Virus record (IMG/VR): IMGVR_UViG_3300025137_000142
Location: 1 to 33,634 of that record
Origin: a virus
DNA: 33,634 nt
Reading direction: 5' to 3' (one strand)
Position 1 is the stretch's first letter, and each line of letters begins with the position of its first letter. The translations under genes were made by a program, and so were the position numbers. The notes below the pieces were generated by a model. That model did no database searches. It saw only the letters and a program-made list of their open reading frames with translations, and was not told the DNA's origin. Shown one piece after another: positions 1-6,389 of the stretch.

Positions 1-378
1 AGCTAGGTAGCCTTTTAAAATTTCACTTAAAGATGATATTTCCATTGCAACTCTTGCAATCTTTTTAGTTTCAGCATTTGAAATGCTATCAAATAAAGTA
101 TCATCTTCAGCAGTATTGAGTTTAGTTTGTACACTACCTTCTGTACCATTTAAATAATTTGAAAATCTATCCATTTCTTGTATCCATGAATTTAATTCAT
201 CATACATTTCTTTTTGTCCGTTGGCTATTGGTGCATCTGGCACGTCTACGTCAAAATCACCTGTATCAGTACCGTCATCCAACGTAGCATCCATTGCTTC
301 TGTATCAGTAATTTCACTGTCTAATTCTTCGTCTTGTTCATTTAAAAACTTAGAAAACTTTTTTACATATAAACTCAT
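1..378 (-). CDS. Acidic protein with capsid-targeting-like N-terminus, partial (3' end beyond window)
   Basis: An open frame of 126 codons starts at the ATG at 378-376 and runs off the left edge without a stop. Residues 15-50 are dense in Asp and Glu, followed by a helix-prone segment around residues 55-126. The first 14 residues (MSLYVKKFSKFLNE) end in L-N-E and resemble the T4 internal-protein targeting peptide, which is removed by the gp21 protease after (L/I)-x-E. A TATAAATA box lies 5 nt upstream on the minus strand and overlaps the promoter of the divergent gene at 401. I infer a head-internal or prohead-core protein but do not recognise the family. The plus-strand frame over the same bases is discarded because this frame has the promoter and a natural protein composition. 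Confidence 0.7.
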   Translation of the reverse strand, partial: MSLYVKKFSKFLNEQDEELDSEITDTEAMDATLDDGTDTGDFDVDVPDAPIANGQKEMYDELNSWIQEMDRFSNYLNGTEGSVQTKLNTAEDDTLFDSISNAETKKIARVAMEISSLSEILKGYLA

Positions 379-383
379 ATTAA

Positions 384-391
384 TATTTATA
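384..391 (-). promoter_or_regulatory. T4-like late promoter box for the gene at 378
   Basis: The minus strand reads TATAAATA, then 5 nt, then the ATG at 378. It matches the T4 late promoter consensus exactly. The predicted transcription start falls on or beside the start codon. Confidence 0.65.
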
Positions 392-395
392 AATA
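388..395 (+). promoter_or_regulatory. T4-like late promoter box for the gene at 401
   Basis: TATAAATA is followed by 5 nt (TTAGT) and the ATG at 401. It shares 388-391 with the minus-strand box, so the two divergent promoters form one palindrome. Confidence 0.65.
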
Positions 396-400
396 TTAGT

Positions 401-784
401 ATGCATTCTAAAGTAAACTTCAATGATTTTTTATCTCAACTAAATGAAGACATCGGATCCGACAATATGATACCTGATTCTCAAAGGCAACAACTTGGAC
501 TTAAGTCTGAAGTACCTGCTCAACAGACGTCAGTTAATGATATGATGAGAAGACAAGGAAGAACTGATGTTGCACCAGAAAATATACCATACCCGTTAGG
601 TCAGTTTGAAGATACTGCATCTGAAGCTTATGTTGCTATACAGAATTTAGAACAGATACTTAAAATAGCTAAAACTAATGAAGTTATTAAGAATAAAAAA
701 CCTTTAGATGCTATTGGCAAAGAATTAATCAATTTAAAAAAAGAAATAGTTGATATTTCAAGGAAAGTGTCTAAAATAAAATAA
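401..784 (+). CDS. Putative virion/internal protein of unknown function, 127 aa
   Basis: Start chosen at the ATG at 401 because a perfect late box lies 5 nt upstream; the frame can be extended upstream, but only by reading across the divergent gene and its promoter. The N-terminus (MHSKVNFNDFLSQLNED) contains L-N-E at residues 14-16, a possible prohead-protease site like those in three other proteins of this window. The middle is polar and Gln/Pro-rich, and residues about 75-127 form a Lys-rich amphipathic helical region. The late promoter and targeting-like peptide suggest a packaged head protein, but I do not recognise the family. Its stop overlaps the next start by one base (TAATG). Confidence 0.6.
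   Translation: MHSKVNFNDFLSQLNEDIGSDNMIPDSQRQQLGLKSEVPAQQTSVNDMMRRQGRTDVAPENIPYPLGQFEDTASEAYVAIQNLEQILKIAKTNEVIKNKKPLDAIGKELINLKKEIVDISRKVSKIK
750..777 (+). promoter_or_regulatory. Candidate early/middle promoter for the gene at 784
   Basis: TTGATA (750-755), a 16-nt spacer and TAAAAT (772-777), with AAGGAAA at 760-766 exactly 5 nt before the -10 hexamer. Six bases separate the hexamer from the ATG at 784. The same AGGAA-N5-hexamer arrangement occurs before the genes at 1536, 18597 and 19082. Confidence 0.45.
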
Positions 785-1158
785 TGAAGAAAGCTTTTAT
801 ATCCCTATCTATAACATTATTAGTTAGTATATTATTTGGAGTCATTTTTAAAGATATATATGTATTTTGCATTGCATTTATTTTTCAATTCTTATTTTTT
901 TATCTATTCAATTCAGTTTATGGAAACTACTTAAGCAAGAAGGCTTTACAATTAGCTACTGAATTTGAAAAAGAAAGAAGTAAAAATGAAAGAATCGTTA
1001 CATGTCAATGTGGTGGTAGAAGTACACAAGAGGTTAGTTTAGATCCTACTAAAGAACAAATTTATAATTGTAAAGAGTGTGGTAAAGATATAAGAATTAA
1101 TATTTTTATAGATACAACGTTAGTTACAACTCCAGTTTATAGTGCTTCAAATGGATAG
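784..1158 (+). CDS. Small membrane protein with C-terminal zinc ribbon, 124 aa
   Basis: Two hydrophobic segments (about residues 5-22 and 25-45) predict an inner-membrane hairpin or two-pass anchor. A charged linker follows, then a CxC...CxxC set (C74, C76, C96, C99) typical of a zinc ribbon. No specific family recognised. The start overlaps the previous stop by one base, but the gene also has its own candidate promoter of the non-late type. That suggests expression before the structural genes and a role in the infected cell rather than in the virion; this is inference. It overlaps the next gene by 8 nt. Confidence 0.65.
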   Translation: MKKAFISLSITLLVSILFGVIFKDIYVFCIAFIFQFLFFYLFNSVYGNYLSKKALQLATEFEKERSKNERIVTCQCGGRSTQEVSLDPTKEQIYNCKECGKDIRINIFIDTTLVTTPVYSASNG

Positions 1159-1555
1159 CAATTACGATAAACATTTTAAAGAAGTTAAACCAACTTCCTT
1201 TAGTGAAGAAAAAAAAGAAGTAAATATAACTTTAAATGAATTAATTAATTTTTTTAAGGATGGAAACTTTGAAAACTACCAAGAGCTAAATAATGGCATA
1301 GTATATCAAAAGAATAAAGATCTTAAATTAGTAGAGCAATTTTTTAAGTTACTTATCGAAGAAGCTGATAAAGTACAAAGTAAAGCTAAAAATACTGAGG
1401 ATAATATTTTATTTAAAAATAACAAAAAAATATTAGTAACTAATTTAAATTTCATACGAGAAACTTTTAATCAATACGGTATCAATGAAAGCAGAATATT
1501 ATACTTTCTTTTAGGAACTTTCATACAATATATATATGAGCAACGAAAGTATTAA
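1151..1555 (+). CDS. Hypothetical protein, 134 aa
   Basis: Start chosen at the ATG at 1151, overlapping the upstream gene by 8 nt (ATGGATAG); a GTG nine bases earlier is possible. The protein is charged, Lys/Glu/Asn-rich and mostly helical, with no signal peptide or membrane segment and no motif I recognise. It lies in a chain of short overlapping plus-strand genes (401-1971), so it is probably co-transcribed and translationally coupled. Its 3' end also contains the TAGGAAC-N5-TACAAT element preceding the next gene. Confidence 0.6.
   Translation: MDSNYDKHFKEVKPTSFSEEKKEVNITLNELINFFKDGNFENYQELNNGIVYQKNKDLKLVEQFFKLLIEEADKVQSKAKNTEDNILFKNNKKILVTNLNFIRETFNQYGINESRILYFLLGTFIQYIYEQRKY
1512..1529 (+). 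promoter_or_regulatory. Candidate early/middle promoter for the gene at 1536
   Basis: TAGGAAC (1512-1518), 5 nt, TACAAT (1524-1529), then 6 nt to the ATG at 1536. No convincing -35 hexamer is visible. It lies inside the coding sequence of the preceding gene. Confidence 0.4.
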
Positions 1556-1799
1556 TATTGAAGAAGAATATGGGTTAGATTTTTTAGCAAGATTTGCTTG
1601 TTTATACGAAGGTGTAAATGTAGCATGTGCAAGAGCAGAAAAATTAGGTTATGATACGGAAAAGAGTAATGTGTGGATTAAACCTACAGCATTACAAAAG
1701 TATATTGATGAGAGATATCTAGATATGAAATATGATATGTCACTCTATAAAAAAGGAATGGATACAGATGAAATTTATCCCTGGAACCAGGTTTATTAA
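1536..1799 (+). CDS. Hypothetical protein, 87 aa
   Basis: Overlaps the preceding gene by 20 nt and the following one by 32 nt. The protein is acidic at the N-terminus (residues 8-12) and contains aromatic and charged residues typical of a small soluble phage protein. No recognised domain. Upstream sits one of four copies of the AGGAA-N5-TATAAT-like element, suggesting it can be transcribed separately from the late genes. Confidence 0.55.
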   Translation: MSNESINIEEEYGLDFLARFACLYEGVNVACARAEKLGYDTEKSNVWIKPTALQKYIDERYLDMKYDMSLYKKGMDTDEIYPWNQVY

Positions 1800-1971
1800 T
1801 AAAACCTTTAAACATACAAAATTCTTTAAAAGAGGTGAACCATTTACTATTAAAAATATAAAATTAAAGGATGGTAAAATAGAATATACCTTTGATTTTA
1901 TTGAATATGAAAAGTCTATTAAGTTTAATTCTAGTGAAGAAGCTGATAAAGTACTTTCTGTTATGATTTAG
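1768..1971 (+). CDS. Small basic beta-rich hypothetical protein, 67 aa
   Basis: Start placed at the ATG at 1768. An upstream in-frame ATG at 1732 would lengthen the overlap with the previous gene and add an unlikely N-terminus. From MKFIPGTRFINKTF onward the sequence alternates short predicted beta strands and turns (GEPFTI, LKDGKIEYTF), resembling small SH3-like barrels, though I cannot assign a family. The stop (TAG, 1969-1971) overlaps the convergent neck gene stop in the 4-nt TTAG at 1968-1971. There is no terminator between them. Confidence 0.5.
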   Translation: MKFIPGTRFINKTFKHTKFFKRGEPFTIKNIKLKDGKIEYTFDFIEYEKSIKFNSSEEADKVLSVMI

Positions 1972-2756
1972 TAGTAATCACCGTAGACATCGTTATCATT
2001 GACATCCATATCAAAGACCTCTTTCTTACTAACTTCGTCTATAATATATTCACTATAACCGTCTTTCTTAGTTTCAGTTTGAGGGTTAGCACCTCCACTT
2101 AATCTACCAGCTTCTTTATCTTCATATACTTGCTGATTACCGTTTATACCTTCTCCTGCATCATTGAAAGGTATATTAGGTTCAAAACTAAAGTCTAATC
2201 GTTTTGCTTTTAGTAAAAATACATAATGACCACCAAGTGTATTTATCTGAGATATATCTTGATCTAATTTTTCAGTTATTTCAAAATACTTAGCTTGTCT
2301 ATTACTTGGTCTATCATCACCATATTCTGATAATTGAAATATATCACCAGCTTTGGGTTCAATTACATCAAATTGAGTACCATAAACACCGCTTAAAGTA
2401 AAGAATGAATCATGGAAACTAGATATATGAACATATGCAGTAATATCATCATCACTTTCAAAACCAAATTTACTTAAATTAACTGCATTTTCATTTAAAG
2501 TAGCTGCTATTACTAAATCTCTAGGCTCGGTAAAAGTCTTAGTAGTCTGTTCTCCGTAAAAATTATCAGCACTTAGTACATTATATGTATTTACAAAGTA
2601 TTTAGTTTTAGTACCGAATTGATTAATTTGTTCTCTCCACCAATTACTAAAAAGTAACCTTTCACTATGTTGTATTGACTTATCTGAAAATCTATAAGCA
2701 GTGTCATCACTCTGAACTAACCCAGGGTATTCATTGTTATAGTTTATATTACTCAT
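1968..2756 (-). CDS. 14: Neck protein, T4 gp14-like
   Basis: The 262 aa length is close to T4 gp14 (256 aa), which sits with gp13 at the head-tail junction and closes the filled head. Family-like features are an early Trp-rich helix (NWWREQINQFG, about residues 38-48), a Tyr-rich strand and FYGEQ segment (about 53-70), an acidic stretch leading into a strand (about 100-112), and the pattern AGDIFQL...YFEI...HYVFLLKAK (about 136-195) expected of the beta-barrel core. The C-terminal 60 residues are polar and probably extended. Its ATG overlaps the stop of the upstream gene (ATGA, 2753-2756), so the two are translationally coupled. Identification is by recognised sequence pattern, not alignment. 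Confidence 0.65.
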   Translation of the reverse strand: MSNINYNNEYPGLVQSDDTAYRFSDKSIQHSERLLFSNWWREQINQFGTKTKYFVNTYNVLSADNFYGEQTTKTFTEPRDLVIAATLNENAVNLSKFGFESDDDITAYVHISSFHDSFFTLSGVYGTQFDVIEPKAGDIFQLSEYGDDRPSNRQAKYFEITEKLDQDISQINTLGGHYVFLLKAKRLDFSFEPNIPFNDAGEGINGNQQVYEDKEAGRLSGGANPQTETKKDGYSEYIIDEVSKKEVFDMDVNDNDVYGDYY

Positions 2757-3061
2757 TTTTCGATTACAAATTTACCTATATTATCATCAAAGTATAGACT
2801 TATACCAGTACTACCTAATTTTTTAGTTTCACCTTTATAAGGTATAACTTTATATTCATCTCTTATATATGTTAAGTCTCTCCCATCACATATCTTTTTA
2901 CCTTTACCATTACGAAGTGATTCTATCTTATTATTTTTAGTAGGGTCTGATTTAACGTAATCAGGTACTAAATTAAGATGTTTTCTTCTATAGTTTTTAT
3001 CGTGGTCGGTATAACCTCTACGATGTCTATGGTTGGTAAAAAATTTAGAAAATGTATCCAT
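2753..3061 (-). CDS. Hypothetical protein coupled to the neck gene, 102 aa
   Basis: Start taken as the ATG at 3061-3059, 6 nt downstream of a late-type box. The N-terminal third is very basic and His/Arg-rich (HRHRRGYTDHD), the middle is Lys/Asn-rich, and residues about 60-102 look beta-rich. No family recognised. Its overlap with the gp14-like gene and shared late promoter suggest a small head-tail junction or virion component. Confidence 0.55.
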   Translation of the reverse strand: MDTFSKFFTNHRHRRGYTDHDKNYRRKHLNLVPDYVKSDPTKNNKIESLRNGKGKKICDGRDLTYIRDEYKVIPYKGETKKLGSTGISLYFDDNIGKFVIEK

Positions 3062-3067
3062 CAATAT

Positions 3068-3075
3068 TATTTAAG
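3068..3075 (-). promoter_or_regulatory. Late promoter box for the 3061-1968 operon
   Basis: The minus strand reads CTTAAATA followed by 6 nt (ATATTG) and the ATG at 3061. It directly abuts the T-run of the terminator at 3077-3104. Confidence 0.5.
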
Positions 3076-3076
3076 C

Positions 3077-3104
3077 AAAAAAAAAGCTGGTCGAAACCAG
3101 CTTT
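3077..3104 (-). terminator. Rho-independent terminator with UUCG tetraloop
   Basis: On the minus strand, AAAGCTGGT pairs with ACCAGCTTT (9 bp, 3083-3091 with 3096-3104) around the loop TTCG, followed by six more T. It lies 22 nt after the stop of the acidic gene at 3126-4052 and ends that transcript before the next promoter. Confidence 0.85.
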
Positions 3105-3125
3105 AATTTTCTTTAATTTTTTAAA

Positions 3126-4052
3126 TTAGTTAGATTGGTAATAATCTTCACCTGCACTATAAGCTACTTTATTAGATCCTGGTGATACTTTAGAAAGACC
3201 TGAATCTTTTTGATTTACTAATGGATGACCTTCGTCGTTCACTGAATAACTAGTAATTTTTGGCTTTGAATTTTTACCGCCTTTACCTTTTTTAGCTTTA
3301 GATGATACTACGCTTTTGACTTGATTTGAACCACCTGTTACTGAAGTAGGATTACCACGTTTTTGATTTACTAATGGATGACCTTCATCAGTAGCATCAA
3401 CTGCTTCTTTATGAGTCTCATCTTCATCTTCATCTTCACCGTCTTCTTCGTCTTCTTCCATTTCATAATGTTCACCATCTTCATGTTCCATGTCTTCATG
3501 CTCCATGTCTTCTGCTTCAGGATCTTCATCACCAATAGCTGCTTGTAAAATATCGCAAAGCTGTTTCGCCATATCTTTGTTTAATGTTACCGTAATTTCA
3601 TCAGAGCCCTCATCATCTCCACCCTCTTCGGTATCTACTCCTAGAGCTTCTAATTCTTGTTGTTCTTCATCAGACATTACATTTTCAAAAAGTTTGTCAA
3701 AAGTTGATTTCATATAATTATTTATAGACTCTTTAACCTTTTTTCCAATTTTTTTATCATAATTTTCAGAAGAGTAAATTTTTGGCTCGTATGCATTTTC
3801 TTTTTTACTCTTTTTAGGGTCGATAGGTTCATGAATACCTTCAACTTGATCTGTTTCAGTAGTTTCTTTATTCTGCATATCTTGTGCTTGTTTACTATTC
3901 AACTCAACTGGTCCTTTACCAACTGTATTGCCCGGTAAACCACCTTTCATGTTTCCAGATTTAGCAGCCTTTTCACGAGCTGAAGATTTTTCAGATATAA
4001 TGTTATCATTATATGTATTCCATATTTCGGTTAGAGTATTTACACGAGTCAT
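3126..4052 (-). CDS. Acidic low-complexity protein, candidate prohead core/internal protein
   Basis: 308 aa from the ATG at 4052, chosen because TATAAATA lies 5 nt upstream; a longer frame from 4088 would read through the promoter and into the terminase gene. The N-terminus contains L-T-E at residues 7-9, a possible prohead-protease site. A helical segment near residues 103-133 precedes a strongly acidic tract of Glu/Asp/Met/His repeats (about 180-215). The C-terminal part is basic and Gly/Ser/Lys-rich with two copies of EGHPLVNQK. Acidic helical composition and its place beside head and packaging genes resemble T4 core proteins (gp22, gp67, gp68), but no homology is evident to me. A strong terminator follows. 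Confidence 0.6.
   Translation of the reverse strand: MTRVNTLTEIWNTYNDNIISEKSSAREKAAKSGNMKGGLPGNTVGKGPVELNSKQAQDMQNKETTETDQVEGIHEPIDPKKSKKENAYEPKIYSSENYDKKIGKKVKESINNYMKSTFDKLFENVMSDEEQQELEALGVDTEEGGDDEGSDEITVTLNKDMAKQLCDILQAAIGDEDPEAEDMEHEDMEHEDGEHYEMEEDEEDGEDEDEDETHKEAVDATDEGHPLVNQKRGNPTSVTGGSNQVKSVVSSKAKKGKGGKNSKPKITSYSVNDEGHPLVNQKDSGLSKVSPGSNKVAYSAGEDYYQSN
3207..3233 (-). repeat. 27-nt direct repeat, copy 1
   Basis: Identical to 3360-3386; encodes EGHPLVNQK on the minus strand inside the acidic protein gene. The following residues are also similar (G-S-N-x-V), so a unit of about 30 residues appears duplicated. Confidence 0.85.
3360..3386 (-). repeat. 27-nt direct repeat, copy 2
   Basis: Exact copy of 3207-3233, in the same reading frame and about 153 bases away. 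Confidence 0.85.
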
Positions 4053-4057
4053 GTAAA

Positions 4058-4065
4058 TATTTATA
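4058..4065 (-). promoter_or_regulatory. Late promoter box for the gene at 4052
   Basis: The minus strand reads TATAAATA, 5 nt, ATG at 4052. It fills most of the 18-nt gap to the divergent terminase start. Confidence 0.65.
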
Positions 4066-4070
4066 AGGAC

Positions 4071-5756
4071 ATGGCCAAAGATAAACAAAACTATATGAAT
4101 AACCCTAATCTACCTACAGTAGGGGCTGAATTTCAATATACACCAGAGATGGTTCAAGAGTTAAAAAAATGTGATAAAAACATTTTACATTTTGCAGAAA
4201 ATTATTTCCATATTATTTCATTAGATGAAGGTAAGCAAAATATAAAATTACACTTATGTCAGAAAAGAGCTTTACGTAAAATGCGTGATAATCGCTTCTT
4301 TATATTACTAGCAAGTAGACAGATAGGTAAAACTACTATGATGACAATATATGCTTTATGGGTAGCATGTTTTAACCCTGATCAAAGAATATTAATAGTA
4401 GCTAATAAAGAAGGCACTGCTATCGAGATAATGAGTAGAATTAGACTAGCTTATGAAGAATTACCAAATTGGTTGAAACCTGGAGTTAAAGAATATGGTA
4501 AAACTTCAGTAGTTTTAGCAAATGGTACAAAAATAGGTATATCAACTACTACAGGTACTGCAGCTCGTGGTCAATCAGTTAATTGCTTAATATTAGATGA
4601 GCTTGCTTTTATTGAACCACATTTAGTAGAAGATTTCTGGAAATCAGTATATCCAATTATTTCATCATCTAAAAAATCTAAAATTTTTATAGCTTCAACA
4701 GCTAACGGTACAGATAATTTATTTTATAGTTTATATAGCGGAGCTGAAAATGGTGAAAATGGATGGGCTAGTGATAAAATATTATGGAATGAAGTACCAG
4801 GGAGAAATGAAAGATGGAAACAAGAAACTATAAGTAGTATAGGTAGTCAAGAAGCTTTTCAGCAAGAATTTAACTGCGAATTTATAAGCAGTGGTGAAGC
4901 TTCATTAGATGATGAGTTATTTGAAAGGTTATCTACACAAGTATGCGAACCAAAATATGTCTTTGATGATGGTAAGTACTTATTATGGGATCAACCTAAA
5001 GAAGATCGTATATATATAGCAAGTGTTGATACATCTGAAGGATTAGGTAAAGATGCTTCAGTAGTACAAATATTAGATTATACTGATCTTACTAGAATCA
5101 ATCAAGTTGCTGTATATTATAACAATGAAATATCACCTTATAACTTTACTATTAAGGTCCACGAAATATTACAACACTGGGGTAACCCATTAGTATGTAT
5201 AGAACGTAACAACAGTGGTAGCCAAGTAGTTGATATACTTAAAAATACGCATGATTATGAAAATATAATTTCTTGGGGATCTTCTACAGCTAATAGAAAT
5301 AAAAGTCAATTAGGTATCGTATCACATACTAATACAAAGTATAGAGGTGTAACAAATATGAGATATTGGATAAATGAAGTGGAAGCAGTTCAGATAAATG
5401 ACATTAGATTAGTTAAAGAGTTAAAAACCTATGTAAAAGCTGCTAACGGTACATGGAATGCACGTAAAGGTTATCATGATGATTTAGTCACCTCATTAAT
5501 GTGGAACTTAATTGCACTAATTGATGATATAGTTGACAAATATTTTGAAGTTACAAAAAAAGATGCTAATAATAGGCCATTAGAGCTTCAACAATTCGAT
5601 TATGGTATTAAATATTTTATGGACCCTACTTCTTTATATACTAATGAAAAGCAAGGGGCCAGCAACACATTGCCTATTATTATAGGTAATGCTCAACAAA
5701 CACAAAGTGAAATGGAACAATTAATGCAACAAGGATATAAACCATGGCAGTCGTAA
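4071..5756 (+). CDS. 17: Terminase large subunit (gp17-like)
   Basis: 561 aa (T4 gp17 is 610). The packaging motor cleaves concatemeric DNA and pumps it into the prohead. ATPase domain: Walker A SRQIGKTT at residues 82-89, Walker B LILDE at 173-177 and a coupling motif ASTANG at 208-213. The C-terminal RNase H-like nuclease has the acidic residues D320 (ASVDTSEG), E378 (CIERNN) and D470/D471 (YHDDLV). All key residues are present, so it is probably active. The start lies only 18 nt from the divergent start at 4052. Upstream on this strand is a weak TGTAAATA box (4052-4059), 11 nt from the ATG, and AAGGA too close to be a normal ribosome site. The 3' end overlaps the next gene by 13 nt. The T4 order 17-18-19 is kept apart from inserted genes. 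Confidence 0.95.
   Translation: MAKDKQNYMNNPNLPTVGAEFQYTPEMVQELKKCDKNILHFAENYFHIISLDEGKQNIKLHLCQKRALRKMRDNRFFILLASRQIGKTTMMTIYALWVACFNPDQRILIVANKEGTAIEIMSRIRLAYEELPNWLKPGVKEYGKTSVVLANGTKIGISTTTGTAARGQSVNCLILDELAFIEPHLVEDFWKSVYPIISSSKKSKIFIASTANGTDNLFYSLYSGAENGENGWASDKILWNEVPGRNERWKQETISSIGSQEAFQQEFNCEFISSGEASLDDELFERLSTQVCEPKYVFDDGKYLLWDQPKEDRIYIASVDTSEGLGKDASVVQILDYTDLTRINQVAVYYNNEISPYNFTIKVHEILQHWGNPLVCIERNNSGSQVVDILKNTHDYENIISWGSSTANRNKSQLGIVSHTNTKYRGVTNMRYWINEVEAVQINDIRLVKELKTYVKAANGTWNARKGYHDDLVTSLMWNLIALIDDIVDKYFEVTKKDANNRPLELQQFDYGIKYFMDPTSLYTNEKQGASNTLPIIIGNAQQTQSEMEQLMQQGYKPWQS
5731..5735 (+). promoter_or_regulatory. Shine-Dalgarno-like site for the gene at 5744
   Basis: AAGGA, 8 nt before the ATG at 5744, inside the end of the terminase gene. 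Few starts in this window have such a site. Confidence 0.4.
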
Positions 5757-6358
5757 ATCAATCTCAACTTAATAAAAGTAGATTAGATAAATTTCTACTT
5801 GTGTTAAATCTACCTACTTCACTTAAAAAAATCTCTGATAGTTATCTTGGTAGTAGAAAAAATACCGGTATCATAGAAGATAGTTTACAATTTTCAGTAT
5901 ACGGAGCTATAGTACCTCAAGTACAAGTTCCTGAGATATCTCAAGGTTATGCTGGTCAGTTTTATAAAGTTTCATCTAATAATAGACCAGCTTATGAAAA
6001 TGTTACAGTTAATTTTACTATTGATAATGAATTTAACAATTATTGGCTATTATATAAGTGGTTGGATTTATTAAATGATGATAATTTATCTCAATTTAAT
6101 GGTAAAGATGTTATAGATACACCTAACGTACCTTCAAGTCAGAGAAATAAAAGTAAATCTTTAACCCCTCCTGAATTATATCAAACTGACATAACTTTAT
6201 ACGCTAAAGATGAATTTGATAAAAATAAAGTAAAATTTACATACACTAAAGCGTTTCCCGTATCACTTGGTAGTATTGATTACAATTATCGACAAACGGG
6301 AGAGATTGAAACAACATTTGAGTTTGCTTTTTCACAATTACTAGTAGAATTGGTATAA
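5744..6358 (+). CDS. Tail-tube-like structural protein (gp19-related fold)
   Basis: 204 aa. The C-terminal half has the pattern of T4-type tube proteins: a beta strand with Val/Phe alternation (YENVTVNFTIDNEF, about residues 85-98), an aromatic helix (NYWLLYKWLDLL) and a closing segment FTYTKAFPVSLGSIDYN...EIETTFEFAF (about 165-198). A more canonical tube gene lies at 9448, so this may be a paralogue serving as a tail completion or tube-end subunit. It lies between terminase and sheath, overlaps the terminase gene by 13 nt and has an AAGGA site 8 nt upstream. Virion role is confident, exact position in the tail is not. Confidence 0.65.
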   Translation: MAVVNQSQLNKSRLDKFLLVLNLPTSLKKISDSYLGSRKNTGIIEDSLQFSVYGAIVPQVQVPEISQGYAGQFYKVSSNNRPAYENVTVNFTIDNEFNNYWLLYKWLDLLNDDNLSQFNGKDVIDTPNVPSSQRNKSKSLTPPELYQTDITLYAKDEFDKNKVKFTYTKAFPVSLGSIDYNYRQTGEIETTFEFAFSQLLVELV

Positions 6359-6374
6359 TTTTTATTGCGAAGAC

Positions 6375-6382
6375 AATAAATA
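6375..6382 (+). promoter_or_regulatory. Late promoter box for the sheath gene
   Basis: AATAAATA followed by 7 nt and the ATG at 6390. It overlaps the right arm of a weak 7-bp hairpin (6361-6380). Confidence 0.45.
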
Positions 6383-6389
6383 ATAATAT

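Noticed and set aside
221-400. Upstream extension of the plus-strand frame before the ATG at 401
   Set aside because: It reads antisense through the minus-strand gene at 1-378 and across the promoter palindrome, and the encoded Ser/Val-rich stretch looks like a shadow frame.
4065-4069. AAGGA as the ribosome site for terminase
   Set aside because: Only one base from the ATG, too close for a normal Shine-Dalgarno interaction.
6361-6380. 7-bp inverted repeat TTTATTG/CAATAAA before the sheath gene as a terminator
   Set aside because: Mostly A-T pairs and no following T-run on the plus strand; it also contains the late box, so symmetry may be incidental.
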